The notes: generated by a model not told the origin, from the sequence alone. A stretch of DNA of 64,000 bases from Opitutaceae bacterium EW11 (GCA_003054665.1 QAYY01000016.1:115000-178999); one strand, 5' to 3'; counted from the stretch's first letter, positions 27,883 through 38,104 are shown. Made by a program: numbers and translations.

Positions 27883-29990
27883 ACCGCCCCTCCTCCTTTT
27901 CCATGAAACCGTCTTTCGCCGCATCCAGCACACCCTGCCCCCGCATCGTCGGGCTGATGCTCCTCGCCGCCCTGGTCTTGCTGCTCCTCGTCACAAAAGC
28001 GCTTGCCGCCGAGCAGCTCTACACCTGCGGGATGCATCCGCAGATCATCAAGAAGGAGCCGGGCAACTGCCCGATCTGCGGGATGAAACTCACGCCCATC
28101 CGCGTCAACGCGGGCGCGGCACCGGTTTCTTCCGGCGCGCGGAAGATCCTGTACTACAAATCGACGATGAATCCCGGCGAGACGCGGACAACGCCGGGTA
28201 ACGACTCGATGGGCATGGCGATGGTCCCCGTCTACGAAGACAACGGATCGTCCGCCTCCGGCATCCATATCGACGCCGCCACGATCCAGAGGATGAACCT
28301 GAAAACGGCGCCGGTGCGGAGCGGACCCGTCGAGCGCACCTTTCGCGCCGTCGGCACCGTGGCCTACAACGAGGCGGGGCTTCAGGACGTCACCACGAAA
28401 TACGAGGGATGGATCGAGAAGCTGTACGTGGGAAGCACGTGGACCGCGGTGAAGGCCGGCGATCCGCTCTTCGACGTGTATTCGCCGGATCTCTACAACG
28501 CCCAGCTCAACTACCTCGTCGCCGCCCGCAGCGAGGGCGACGCCGGCGGTCCGCTGACCCGCGCGGCGCTGGCCCGCCTCCAGCTTTTCGACGTGCCGGA
28601 CAGTTTCATCCAGGAACTCGCCTCCACCAAACAGGCGCGGCGGACCTTCACGTTCCGCGCCTCCGCCAATGGCGTGGTCATCGAAAAGATGGCCGTGCAG
28701 GGCCAGATGATAAAACCCGGCGAACGCATTTTCCGCATCGCCGATCTGAGCTCCGTCTGGGTCTTGGCCCAGATTTACGAGAGCGAACTGCCCTTTGTGC
28801 GGCCCGGCATGTCCGCGACCGTGCGTCTCAGCTACGGAGCTCCGCGCGAGTTTTCCGCAAACGTTGCGCTGATCCTCCCGCAGATCGAGGAACAGACCCG
28901 CACCGCCACGGCCCGTCTGGTCGTTCCCAACCCCGATGGTTCGCTCCGTCCGGGCATGTTCGTCGACGTGCAGCTGTCGGCGCAGCTGGCCGACTCCGCG
29001 GTGCTCGTGCCCGACGTAGCCGTGCTGCGCAGCGGCGAACGCAACACCGTTTTCCTCGCCCATGACGGCGGCTCATTCGAGCCGCGCGACGTCACGCTCG
29101 GCGCTCGCACCGATGGCGGTTTTTACCAGGTTCTGAGCGGGCTGACCGCCGGCGAGCGGGTCGTCACCTCCGGACAGTTCATGCTCGATTCCGAGAGCCA
29201 GCTCAGGGAGGCGATCGACAAGATGATGAAAGCCGACACCGCCTCGGATGCCGCCCCGGCCCCGGCAATGGCAGCCCAGCCTGCGCGCCCGGCCCCTGCG
29301 GCCAACACCACCGCGGCGACGGCCGCCTCGGAGGAGCTCAGGCAACTCGCTCTCGCCACCACCGACGCCACCGCCGCTCTCGGCCGGGACGATCTGCCGG
29401 CCTACAAGGCCCAATTGCCCGCCGTCCGCAGCGCCCTTCAGGTGTACCTGGCGGCCGACCCGCACGCGGCCCACGGTCCGCTCGCCGGATACACGGAAGG
29501 GCTGCCGGACTCAGCCGACCTCGCCGCCGCACGGCGCAGCTTTGTCGGCTTCAGCACCGCCGTGACCGACCTCGTGCGCGCCACCCGCCTCCGCCAGGCC
29601 GACTCCCTCCACGCCTTCGAATGCCCGATGGCGCCGGTCGTCGGCAAGGGCCGCTGGCTCCAGCGCGACGGAGAAATCAGGAATCCGTTTCTCGGCGCGT
29701 CGATGAAGGACTGCGGCTCGGAACTGGAGGATTCGGCGGAAGCTGCGCCAGCGCCGGCTTCCGCAGGCCATTCCGGCCACAGTTTTTCGCTGCCTCCAGG
29801 GCATCCGCCGATCGGCGAAACCTCGATGGTCGACTTTCTCCGCGCCGAAGCCTCACGGCAGACGGTCAGCGCCGCGAAAGGCAGCGACGCCTGCGGCGGC
29901 TGCGGCATGAGCGCCGAAGCGATGGCCGCGGGAGAACCCTGCGATCACGCGGGCTCCGCCGCCACCCAGCCGCCCGCACGCGGGACGTGA
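27879..29990 (+). CDS. cusB: CusB-like efflux adaptor with heavy-metal-binding, DUF3347-like and Cys/His-rich tail domains
   Basis: This 703-residue periplasmic adaptor is anchored by an N-terminal helix (about residues 24-43). A heavy-metal-binding domain, YTCGMHPQIIKKEPGNCPICGMKL, is at 48-71, and a degenerate second copy (YYKSTMNPGETR then SMGMAMVPVY) is at about 88-120. The membrane-fusion core follows to about residue 450. After an Ala/Pro linker comes a DUF3347-like domain (about 483-617) with CPMAPVVGKGRWLQ and NPFLGASMKDCG. The tail adds GHSGHS and CGGCGMSAEAMAAGEPCDH. A usual CusB ends near residue 400-500. The fusion suggests three metal-binding stations on one adaptor feeding the pump. 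Confidence 0.9.
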   Translation: MNRPSSFSMKPSFAASSTPCPRIVGLMLLAALVLLLLVTKALAAEQLYTCGMHPQIIKKEPGNCPICGMKLTPIRVNAGAAPVSSGARKILYYKSTMNPGETRTTPGNDSMGMAMVPVYEDNGSSASGIHIDAATIQRMNLKTAPVRSGPVERTFRAVGTVAYNEAGLQDVTTKYEGWIEKLYVGSTWTAVKAGDPLFDVYSPDLYNAQLNYLVAARSEGDAGGPLTRAALARLQLFDVPDSFIQELASTKQARRTFTFRASANGVVIEKMAVQGQMIKPGERIFRIADLSSVWVLAQIYESELPFVRPGMSATVRLSYGAPREFSANVALILPQIEEQTRTATARLVVPNPDGSLRPGMFVDVQLSAQLADSAVLVPDVAVLRSGERNTVFLAHDGGSFEPRDVTLGARTDGGFYQVLSGLTAGERVVTSGQFMLDSESQLREAIDKMMKADTASDAAPAPAMAAQPARPAPAANTTAATAASEELRQLALATTDATAALGRDDLPAYKAQLPAVRSALQVYLAADPHAAHGPLAGYTEGLPDSADLAAARRSFVGFSTAVTDLVRATRLRQADSLHAFECPMAPVVGKGRWLQRDGEIRNPFLGASMKDCGSELEDSAEAAPAPASAGHSGHSFSLPPGHPPIGETSMVDFLRAEASRQTVSAAKGSDACGGCGMSAEAMAAGEPCDHAGSAATQPPARGT

Positions 29991-30052
29991 ACCACCCCTC
30001 GCCGATTCCCGCCGTTCAGCCCGATTCCTGAAGGTCTCCCCTCTCCGCCTCC

Positions 30053-33000
30053 ATGCTCAAGGCCATCATCGATTTCTCGCTGAAGAACAAATTCCTCGTG
30101 CTCGCGGCAACGGTCGCGCTGGTCTTCGGCGGAATCTATTCGCTGCGGCACGTCCCGCTCGACGCGATCCCCGACCTCTCGGACACGCAGGTGATCATCT
30201 ACTCCGAGTGGCCCGGGCAGGCGCCGCAGATCGTCCAGGACCAGGTCACCTACCCGATCACGACGAAGATGCTCTCCGTGCCGAAGGCCAAGGTCGTCCG
30301 CGGCTACTCTTTCTACGGCTACTCCTTCGCGTATGTGATTTTTGAAGACGGCACCGATCCGTATTGGGCTCGCAGCCGGGTCCTCGAGTACCTCAACGGC
30401 CTGCAGGGCAGCCTGCCCGCCGGAGTGACGCCGCGGCTCGGGCCCGACGCGACGGGCGTGGGATGGGCGTTCATGTACGCGATCAACTCACCCAAGCACG
30501 ATCTGGCCGAGCTGCGCTCGATGCAGGACTGGTTTCTGCGTTACCAGCTCTCGAGCGTCGAGGGCGTGGCCGAGGTCGCCTCCATCGGCGGCTTCGTGAA
30601 GCAATACCAGATTGCGGTCGATCCCAACCGTCTTCGCGCCTACGGGCTCTCGATCGGCGAGGTCGCGATGGCGGTGCAGAAGAGCAACGGCGAGGTCGGA
30701 GGCCGGTCGCTCGAGATGGCCGAAAAGGAATTCATCCTTCGCGTCCGCGGCTACGTTCGAACGGTCGACGATCTCCGCAAGGTCGCGGTCGGCCGGGGCC
30801 CCGGAGGCACGCCGATTCTCCTCGGCGAAGTGGCGGACGTGCAGCTCGGCCCCGACATGCGCCGCGGGGTCGCCGAGTTGAACGGCGAGGGCGAAACTGT
30901 CGGCGGCGTGGTGGTGGTCCGTTACGGCGTCGACACCCGTCAGGTGATTCAGGCGGTGAAGGCGCGGCTCGACCAGGCGATGAAGAGCCTGCCCGAAGGC
31001 GTCACCTACACCGTCGTCTACGACCGCACCGCCCTGATCGATCGCGCGGTGGAGACGCTTCAGTCGAAGCTTCTGGAGGAAAGCGCGGTCGTTGCGCTGA
31101 TCTGCCTGCTTTTCCTGCTCCACTTCCGCAGCGCGCTCGTGGCGATCGTCATCCTGCCGGTGGCGGTGCTCGCTTCGTTCTCGATCATGCACGCCCAGGG
31201 CATCAGCTCGAACATCATGTCGCTCGGCGGCATCGCGATCGCGGTCGGAGCGATGGTCGACGCCGTGATCATCATGATCGAGAACGCCCACAAGCACCTC
31301 GAGCGCGACGGCGGTCGGAAGCCGCATTGGGAGATCATCCGCGACGCCTCGATCGAAGTCGGGCCGACGCTCTTCTATTCGCTCCTGGTTATCACGGTTT
31401 CATTCCTGCCGATTTTCACCCTGCAGGCGCAGGAAGGCCGGCTCTTCAAGCCGCTCGCGTTCACCAAAACGTATTCCATGGGCGCCGCCGCGCTCCTCTC
31501 GATCACGCTCGCGCCGGTGCTGATGGGCTTCTTCATCCGGGGGCGGATCCCGGCGGAGGAGAAAAACCCGATCAACCGTTTTCTCATCTGGCTCTACCAC
31601 CCGCTGATCGACGGCATCGTCAGATTCCGCTGGCTCGTGATCGCCGGAGCCGCCGTCGTCGTCGCGTGGGTTTTCTTCCCGTGGAACGCCTGGGTCGTAA
31701 AACCCCTGCCGGAGGGTCGGCTGAAGGAATGGGCCTCGCACGCGGGCAAGGCTTTCCCGTTCCAGAGCCTCGGCTCCGAGTTCATGCCGCCGCTCTACGA
31801 GGGCGACCTGCTTTACATGCCCACCACGTTCCCCGGGATCTCGCCGACCAAGGCGAAGGAGGTTCTCCAGCAGACGGACCGGATCATCCGCAGCTTCCCC
31901 GAGGTTCATCACGTATTCGGAAAGATCGGACGCGCGGAGACCGCCACCGACCCTGCGCCGATGGACATGATCGAGACCACGATCATGCTGAAGCCGGAAA
32001 AGGAATGGCCTGCGGTCGACATCGTCGGCCCCGACGGAAAGGTCGTGGCGCATCGCCGCCGCACCGTCGACGAGTTGACCCAAGCGATGAACGACGCCGT
32101 GCAGATTCCCGGGCTGACCAACGCCTGGACGATGCCGATCAAGACCCGGATCGACATGCTCGCCACCGGCATCAAGACCCCCGTCGGAATCAAGGTCGCG
32201 GGCCCGGAGCTCGCCGAACTCGAGCGCATCGCCGGCCGAATCGAGGCGATCGTCCGCCGCGTGCCGGGAACGAGCAGCGTCTTCGCCGAACGCGTCATGG
32301 GCGGCAACTACGTCGAATTCGACATCGATCGCGACGCCATCGCCCGCTACGGCCTCACGGTCGGGGATGTCCAGGAAGTCCTGGAGGTCGCCCTCGGCGG
32401 CATGCCGCTCACGACCACGGTCGAAGGGCTCGAACGCTACGGCGTGATTCTCCGCTACAACCGAGACTACCGCGAAAACCTCGAGGCGCTCGGCGAGATC
32501 GCCGTGCCGGTGAAGACCGGCGGCGCGTCCGGGGCGATGGGCGCCTCGGGCGGCGCCGGAGCCCTCGCGCAGGTGCCGCTCAACCAGCTCGCGAAGGTGC
32601 GCGTCGTCGCCGCTCCGATGGGAGTGAAGAGCGAGGGCGCCGTGCCCAACGCCTGGATCTACGTCGATGTCTCCGGCGTCGACCTCGGCAATTACGTCGC
32701 CGCCGCGCAAGCCGCCGTTTCCGAAGCGATGCAGAAGGGCGAACTCAAGCTGCCCTCCGGCTACAGCGTTTTCTGGAGCGGCCAGTTCGAATACATGCAG
32801 CGGGCGAAGGCGCGCCTGACGATCGTGATCCCGCTCACGCTGCTGATCATCGCCTTCATCATCTACCTGAACACGAAATCGCTGGTGAAGCTGTCGATCG
32901 TGATGCTCGCCGTGCCGTTCTCCCTCGTGGGGGCGTTCTGGATGCTCCACCTCTTCGACTACAACCTGAGCGTCGCCGTCTGGGTCGGCATCATCGCGCT

Positions 33001-33382
33001 CGCGGGTCTCGACGCCGAGACCGGCGTCGTGATGCTCCTGTATCTGGATCTCGCCTACGAGGACTGGAAAAAACGAGGCGCGTTGAAAACGCCCGCCGAC
33101 CTGCGCGACGCGATCTACCACGGCGCCGTGAAGCGCGTCCGTCCGAAGGCCATGACCGCCGCCGTGATCGTCGCCGGCCTGCTGCCGATCCTGTGGAGCC
33201 ACGGCGCCGGCGCCGACATCATGAAACGCATCGCCACACCCATGATCGGCGGCGTGATTTCCTCCACCGTGATGGAGCTGCTCGTCTACCCGGCGATCTT
33301 CTATGTCTGGCGCTCGCGCCGGTTGAACCCGGCGCCCTCCGAAGAACCTCGGGCCGTCGAACCCGCCTCGGCCCGGGAGTAA
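30053..33382 (+). CDS. cusA: CusA/CzcA-type heavy-metal RND efflux pump
   Basis: This 1109-residue inner-membrane proton/metal antiporter carries the hallmark RND start (IIDFSLKNKFLVLAATVALVFGG), the HME signature PLDAIPDLSDTQVIIYSEWPGQAPQIVQDQVTYP and GGIAIAVGAMVDAVIIMIENAHKHLE in the fourth helix. It also has LNQLAKV and the C-terminal WVGIIALAGLDAETGVVMLLYLD. The length is slightly above the usual 1040-1060 because of a Gly/Ala-rich insertion near residue 825. With the lipoprotein channel and CusB-like adaptor it forms a complete Cu(I)/Ag(I)-type tripartite pump. The gene follows cusB by 62 bp, with no Shine-Dalgarno sequence. Confidence 0.95.
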   Translation: MLKAIIDFSLKNKFLVLAATVALVFGGIYSLRHVPLDAIPDLSDTQVIIYSEWPGQAPQIVQDQVTYPITTKMLSVPKAKVVRGYSFYGYSFAYVIFEDGTDPYWARSRVLEYLNGLQGSLPAGVTPRLGPDATGVGWAFMYAINSPKHDLAELRSMQDWFLRYQLSSVEGVAEVASIGGFVKQYQIAVDPNRLRAYGLSIGEVAMAVQKSNGEVGGRSLEMAEKEFILRVRGYVRTVDDLRKVAVGRGPGGTPILLGEVADVQLGPDMRRGVAELNGEGETVGGVVVVRYGVDTRQVIQAVKARLDQAMKSLPEGVTYTVVYDRTALIDRAVETLQSKLLEESAVVALICLLFLLHFRSALVAIVILPVAVLASFSIMHAQGISSNIMSLGGIAIAVGAMVDAVIIMIENAHKHLERDGGRKPHWEIIRDASIEVGPTLFYSLLVITVSFLPIFTLQAQEGRLFKPLAFTKTYSMGAAALLSITLAPVLMGFFIRGRIPAEEKNPINRFLIWLYHPLIDGIVRFRWLVIAGAAVVVAWVFFPWNAWVVKPLPEGRLKEWASHAGKAFPFQSLGSEFMPPLYEGDLLYMPTTFPGISPTKAKEVLQQTDRIIRSFPEVHHVFGKIGRAETATDPAPMDMIETTIMLKPEKEWPAVDIVGPDGKVVAHRRRTVDELTQAMNDAVQIPGLTNAWTMPIKTRIDMLATGIKTPVGIKVAGPELAELERIAGRIEAIVRRVPGTSSVFAERVMGGNYVEFDIDRDAIARYGLTVGDVQEVLEVALGGMPLTTTVEGLERYGVILRYNRDYRENLEALGEIAVPVKTGGASGAMGASGGAGALAQVPLNQLAKVRVVAAPMGVKSEGAVPNAWIYVDVSGVDLGNYVAAAQAAVSEAMQKGELKLPSGYSVFWSGQFEYMQRAKARLTIVIPLTLLIIAFIIYLNTKSLVKLSIVMLAVPFSLVGAFWMLHLFDYNLSVAVWVGIIALAGLDAETGVVMLLYLDLAYEDWKKRGALKTPADLRDAIYHGAVKRVRPKAMTAAVIVAGLLPILWSHGAGADIMKRIATPMIGGVISSTVMELLVYPAIFYVWRSRRLNPAPSEEPRAVEPASARE

Positions 33383-33415
33383 AAAACAAAGGGCGCGCCG
33401 ATCCCGGCACGCCCT
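33381..33415 (-). terminator. Intrinsic terminator for the GH2 gene, between convergent genes
   Basis: A 10-bp stem with one mismatch (33390-33399 with 33406-33415, loop of 6) is preceded on the plus strand by AAAAAACAAA. On the minus strand this gives hairpin then TTTGTTTTTT, a good Rho-independent terminator for the beta-galactosidase gene. On the plus strand it may also help end the cusA transcript. Confidence 0.7.
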
Positions 33416-33478
33416 GTTTCGACGTATTCCGCGGGCCTCCGGCGCGTCCTTTGGCGCACCGGCCCCGCAGCTGAACGG

Positions 33479-36136
33479 TCAGGAACTGGTCCCGCCGATG
33501 CGCAGCTCGCCGGTCTTGAGGCCTTCCGACGTGACACGCACGACGATCGGTTCGCGCGAGGTCCCCTTCCGGCGCAGGATGACGAGCGCGCGTCCGTTGT
33601 ACGCGTTGCGGTCGTGGGATCCGAAGCCGACGAGATCCGTCGCATCGCCGTTGTCCGTGGCGACGATCTCGGCGCCGCCGGAGACTTCGAAATGCAGCGG
33701 CGACTGCGCCGTCGGGACCGGACGGCCCTTGGCATCGGCGATCGCGACCTGCACGAAATAGAGCGCGTGGGTCGAGCGATGGCCGCGGCGATCGAGCGTG
33801 ACGGCGATCCTCGCGGGCGCGTCGGTCGTCTGCACCGCGTCGGTCGCCCAGCGTTTGCCGTTCTTGTAGGCGACGACCTTGAGTTCGCCCGGAGCGTACT
33901 TCACGTCGTCCCAGCGAAGCCGATACTGCAGCGGTTCCTTTTTCTTCCGCCCGAGCGAGGCGCCGTTGAGGAAAAGCTCGGCTTCGTCGCCCGAGGTGTA
34001 CACGTGCACCGGCGTGACCTGACCCTCGCGACCCGGCCAGTTCCAGTGCGGCAGGATGTGGGCCATCGGCAGCTCGGGCCGCCACCGCGCCTGATAGAGG
34101 TAGTAGCGGTCCTTCGGGAAACCCGCGAGGTCGACGATGCCGAAATACGAACTGCGCGCCGGGGAGCGGATCTTGCCCAGAGCGGCGAGTTCCTGCTCGG
34201 CTTTCGCCCGCGCTTCCGGCGTCTGGTAGTTCATCAGCACGGTGACGTCCTCGTTGAACGGCGTCGGCTCGCCGATGTAGTCGAAGCCGGTCCAGACGAA
34301 TTCGCCGCCGACGAAGGGATTCTCGTCCTGGCCCTTGAACTCGACATCCGGCGGCATGGCCCAGGGCGGAGCGTAGAGATCGTACGAACTGACCTGGAAC
34401 CCCACTGTGCCCTGGGACTTGTCTTCGCTGACGGGAAAAACGTACTCGCCGCGCGAACTGACGGTCGAGGCCGTCTCGCTCGCGATCAGCGGCTGATTCG
34501 GGTTCTCCCGACGAAACTTCGCGTACTCGCCCGGCTTGTAGTTGTATCCGAATACGTCGATCGTCTTCTGAAAACCGTTGTAGCCGGCGCCGATGTAATT
34601 GCAGCCCGCGCTTGCCGGGCGGGTCGGATCCTCCTCGTGCACGATGGCGGTCAACTGCCGGGAAACCTCGTGTTTATCCAACGCTCTCTGCTCGCCGATC
34701 TCGTTGCCCGTGCTCCAGAGCACGACCGACGGGTGATTGCGGTCCCGGCGCATGAACGCACGCAGATCCGCCTCGGACCAATCGGCGAAGAGCAGCGCGT
34801 AGCCGTTGGGCTTTTTCGCCATCGTCCAGGTGTCCGTCAGCTCGTCCATCACCACGAAGCCCAGCTTGTCGCAGAGATCGAGCAGTTCGGGCGCGGGTGG
34901 ATTGTGGGACGTGCGAATCGCGTTCACGCCCATCTCCTTCAGCACCGCGAGCTGGCGTTCCGCCGCACCCACATGGTAGGCTGCGCCGAGCGCACCGAGG
35001 TCGTGGTGCATGCAGACGCCCTGCAGGGGAAGCCGTTTGCCGTTGAGAAGAAAACCGTTGTCCGCGGTGAACTCGATCCGGCGAACGCCGAAATACGTTT
35101 CGTACGTGTCGACAACCTGCCCCGCTTTCAGCACCCGCGTGACCGCGATGTACCGCGCCGGGCGGCTCGTGCTCCAGAGCAACGGCGTGCCGAGTTTCAT
35201 CGTCTGGCGGTACACCGCGTGTTGCCCCGCGGCGACTGAGCCGGCCGTCTTCTCCGAGGTGGCTTCCGGACGGCCCACGCGGCGATCGCCCGCGGGCTCG
35301 GCGTGGAAGATCTGCGTTTCGAGTTCGACCGAAGCGGCGTCCTTGCCGTCGTTGGCCAGTTCGATCTCGACCGCCACATCGGCGGACTTCTCCGTCACGG
35401 CGCTGGTCGTCACCCGGGTGCCCCACTGCGCGACATGCACGGGGCCGGTCTTTTCGAGCCACACGTTTCGGTAGATGCCGCCGCCGGGATACCAGCGCGA
35501 CGACTCCGGCGGATTCTCCAGTCGGATCGCGATCACGTTGTCCTGGCCGACCCGGACGTGCGGCGTCAGATCGAGCTGCCACGACGCGTAGCCGTAGGGC
35601 CAGCCCCCGACGAACTTCCCGTTGCACCAGACCATCGCGTACGACATCGCGCCGTCGACCTGGAGAACGAACCGCCGTCCGGCGTCTCCCGCCGGAATAG
35701 AAAGGTGTTTCCGATACCAAGCCACGCCCCACCACGGCAGCTTTCCGCTCTCACCGGGCAGGCTAATGTCGAAGTTGGACTCGACGCCCCAATCGTGCGG
35801 CAAATCCAGATGCCGCCAGCCGGAGTCGTCAAAGCCCGGCCGGGCGGGAGCGGCATCGGCTCCCGGCATGGCGCCCGCCGGCGCGGCGCTCGGCGACTTG
35901 CGGAACGCGTTGCCCGACGGAATCACCCAGGCCTTCACGGAGCTGTAGCCAAGAAGCGGTGACAGGTCGGCCGGTTCGCCCTTCAGGAAGCGCCAATCCG
36001 CGTTGAGAGAAATCCGCTCTCGGACGACCGGCGAATCGGCGGACGAGGCTCCGGCGGCGGACGCCGTCAGGGACAATCCTCCGAGCGCACACGCCCGGAG
36101 CACATTTGCCATCAGTCGGGGCAGGTTCATGCCCAC
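33479..36136 (-). CDS. Secreted glycoside hydrolase family 2 beta-galactosidase-like enzyme
   Basis: This 885-residue exported enzyme has a signal peptide (about residues 1-30) and the GH2 order: sugar-binding jellyroll (WRHLDLPHDWGVESNFD), immunoglobulin-like domain, then TIM barrel. The catalytic barrel shows GVCMHHDLGALGAAYH, IRTSHNPPAPELLDLCDKLG, the acid/base Glu in WSTGNEIGE and the likely nucleophile Glu in IASETAS. The C-terminus adds sandwich domains of the DUF4982 type (VHVYTSGDEAELFLNG). It should release terminal beta-galactose or a related sugar outside the inner membrane. It is divergent from the alpha-fucosidase gene, suggesting joint use on a galactose- and fucose-containing glycan. 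Confidence 0.9.
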   Translation of the reverse strand: MGMNLPRLMANVLRACALGGLSLTASAAGASSADSPVVRERISLNADWRFLKGEPADLSPLLGYSSVKAWVIPSGNAFRKSPSAAPAGAMPGADAAPARPGFDDSGWRHLDLPHDWGVESNFDISLPGESGKLPWWGVAWYRKHLSIPAGDAGRRFVLQVDGAMSYAMVWCNGKFVGGWPYGYASWQLDLTPHVRVGQDNVIAIRLENPPESSRWYPGGGIYRNVWLEKTGPVHVAQWGTRVTTSAVTEKSADVAVEIELANDGKDAASVELETQIFHAEPAGDRRVGRPEATSEKTAGSVAAGQHAVYRQTMKLGTPLLWSTSRPARYIAVTRVLKAGQVVDTYETYFGVRRIEFTADNGFLLNGKRLPLQGVCMHHDLGALGAAYHVGAAERQLAVLKEMGVNAIRTSHNPPAPELLDLCDKLGFVVMDELTDTWTMAKKPNGYALLFADWSEADLRAFMRRDRNHPSVVLWSTGNEIGEQRALDKHEVSRQLTAIVHEEDPTRPASAGCNYIGAGYNGFQKTIDVFGYNYKPGEYAKFRRENPNQPLIASETASTVSSRGEYVFPVSEDKSQGTVGFQVSSYDLYAPPWAMPPDVEFKGQDENPFVGGEFVWTGFDYIGEPTPFNEDVTVLMNYQTPEARAKAEQELAALGKIRSPARSSYFGIVDLAGFPKDRYYLYQARWRPELPMAHILPHWNWPGREGQVTPVHVYTSGDEAELFLNGASLGRKKKEPLQYRLRWDDVKYAPGELKVVAYKNGKRWATDAVQTTDAPARIAVTLDRRGHRSTHALYFVQVAIADAKGRPVPTAQSPLHFEVSGGAEIVATDNGDATDLVGFGSHDRNAYNGRALVILRRKGTSREPIVVRVTSEGLKTGELRIGGTSS

Positions 36137-36404
36137 GAAGCACGCAAGATCGGCTCACGCAGGCAAACGCGTTCTGCACCCACGGTGGATCGAGTTCTCG
36201 GCCAGTTCGGAACGGGCGCGGCCGCGGACGTTGCAGGATGCCCCGGAGAAACGGAGGCGCCGCCGTCCCTGCGCGAAGCTCTCGCCCCGCGGACACGTTC
36301 GCAAAAAAAGTTCGCCAGTAAACGGGTCGTCGTCGCAGCGTTCGCGCGAAATTCCCCCAAGGGGCTCGCGCCCCGCGTTTGTCCCAACCTGGTTCCCACG
36401 TATC
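36137..36404. promoter_or_regulatory. Divergent control region between GH2 and GH29 genes
   Basis: This 268-bp region separates two divergent secreted hydrolase genes and should hold both promoters. The clearest symmetric element is AACGCGTT at 36166-36173, flanked by GCA and TGC, which could be part of an operator. I could not identify confident -35/-10 boxes. Confidence 0.35.
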
Positions 36405-38090
36405 ATGAAGTTCAAGTTGGCCTCGCTCTGTCTTACCTCGGCCCTCGCCCTCGCGTGCGGCACATTTCGGCTCGGCGCCGCCGCGCCCGGCGCCAATCCG
36501 GCGCGCAAGCTGGCTCCCGGTCCGTACCAGCCAAACTGGGATTCGCTCACGAACAACTACCGGACGCCCGAGTGGTTTCGCGACGCGAAGTTCGGCATCT
36601 GGGCCCACTGGTCGGCGCAGTGCGTGCCCGAGCAGGGCGACTGGTATGCGCGCAACATGTACCAGCAGGGCGAACGGCAGTACGAGTACCACGTAAAGCA
36701 CTACGGCCATCCCTCGAAGTTCGGCTTCATGGAACTCGACAACCTCTGGAAAGCCGAGCGCTGGGATCCGGAGAAACTGATGGAGCTCTACCAGCGGGCC
36801 GGAGCCCGGTATTTCGTGGCCCTGGCCAACCACCACGACAACTTCGACAACTACAACTCGAAGTATCACGAGTGGAACTCCGTCCGCGTCGGCCCGAAGA
36901 AGGACCTCATCGGAATCTGGGCCAAGACCGCGCGAGCCCATGGCCTGCGCTTCGGCGTCAGCAACCACTCCGCCCACGCGTGGCACTGGTTCCAGACCGC
37001 CTACGGCTACGACGCCGAGGGCCCGATGGCCGGTGTGCGCTACGACGCCGCCACGCTCACGAAGGCGGACGGAGTCGGCAAATGGTGGGAAGGCCTCGAC
37101 CCGCAGAAGCTCTACACCGGGCCGAACATCAAGATGCCCGACGGACTGAAGACGATCCAGGAACAGCGGGCCTGGCACGAGGCGAACGATCGCGTCTGGA
37201 ACGAGAACCCGCCTGCGATGAATCCGGAGTTCACCGACACGTGGTTTCTCCGCTGCCAGGACCTCATCGATTCGTACCACCCCGACCTGATCTATTTCGA
37301 CAACACGGAGCTTCCGCTCGGACAAGCCGGGCTCGACATCACCGCGCACTACTACAACGCGAATCTCAAGTGGCACGGCGGAAAACTCGAGGGTGTGATC
37401 AACGCCAAGAAGATGACGCCCGGTCACGCGCACGCCGTCGTCCCGGACATCGAGCGCGGCGTCGCCACCGGCATCCAACCCGATGCGTGGCAGACCGACA
37501 CCTGTATCGGCAGCTGGCACTACGAGCGTCGCCTGTTCACCGAACACAAATACAAGACCGTCGGCCAGGTCGTCCGCATGCTCGTCGACATCGTGAGCAA
37601 GAACGGAAACCTGCTCCTTAGCGTGCCGATCCGCGGGGACGGCACGATCGACGAGGACGAGATTGCGTTTCTCCAGGGCATGGCGCGCTGGATGAACGTG
37701 AACTCCGAGGGCATCTACGCCACCCGTCCGTGGTCCACCTACGGCGAAGGTCCGTCGACCACGGAGCAGCACGAGGCCGGCCATTTCGGCGGCGCCCGCG
37801 ACGTCCGCAGCAAGCCGTACACGGCCGAAGACATTCGTTTCACGAAGAAGGGCGACTCGTTGTACGCGTTCGTGCTCGCCTGGCCGGAGGATCGCACGGT
37901 GGTCATTCATTCGCTGGGCCAAGGCGCGTCCACCGCGGCCGGGCACACAATCGAGGAAGTGCGATTGCTGGGAGTGGCGGAGCCGCTGAAGTTCGAGCAG
38001 GACGCTTCCGGCCTGAAAATCCATCTACCGGAAAAAGCCCCCAGCGAACACGCCGTCGCGCTGAAGATCCGCTCGGCGAAAGCGTGGTAA
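36405..38090 (+). CDS. Secreted alpha-L-fucosidase (GH29)
   Basis: This 561-residue exported enzyme has a signal peptide (about residues 1-25) and the GH29 barrel. TPEWFRDAKFGIWAHWSAQCVPEQGDWYARNMY opens the domain, ALANHHDNFDNYNSKYHEWNSV provides the substrate-binding His pair, and the retaining nucleophile is Asp299 in PDLIYFDNTELPLG. The segment KNGNLLLSVPIRGDGTIDE is a reliable family marker. It removes terminal L-fucose. The downstream fucose import and oxidation genes give a clear role for the product. ATG 36405 was chosen at the signal peptide; the frame is open upstream but non-coding in character. Confidence 0.95.
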   Translation: MKFKLASLCLTSALALACGTFRLGAAAPGANPARKLAPGPYQPNWDSLTNNYRTPEWFRDAKFGIWAHWSAQCVPEQGDWYARNMYQQGERQYEYHVKHYGHPSKFGFMELDNLWKAERWDPEKLMELYQRAGARYFVALANHHDNFDNYNSKYHEWNSVRVGPKKDLIGIWAKTARAHGLRFGVSNHSAHAWHWFQTAYGYDAEGPMAGVRYDAATLTKADGVGKWWEGLDPQKLYTGPNIKMPDGLKTIQEQRAWHEANDRVWNENPPAMNPEFTDTWFLRCQDLIDSYHPDLIYFDNTELPLGQAGLDITAHYYNANLKWHGGKLEGVINAKKMTPGHAHAVVPDIERGVATGIQPDAWQTDTCIGSWHYERRLFTEHKYKTVGQVVRMLVDIVSKNGNLLLSVPIRGDGTIDEDEIAFLQGMARWMNVNSEGIYATRPWSTYGEGPSTTEQHEAGHFGGARDVRSKPYTAEDIRFTKKGDSLYAFVLAWPEDRTVVIHSLGQGASTAAGHTIEEVRLLGVAEPLKFEQDASGLKIHLPEKAPSEHAVALKIRSAKAW

Positions 38091-38104
38091 GCGAACGATT
38101 CTGA

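Noticed and set aside
30364..33474. Very long second-frame open frame (1036 codons) inside cusA
   Set aside because: Its product is Arg/Pro/Gly-rich and lacks membrane segments or domains, while the cusA frame is a full RND pump.
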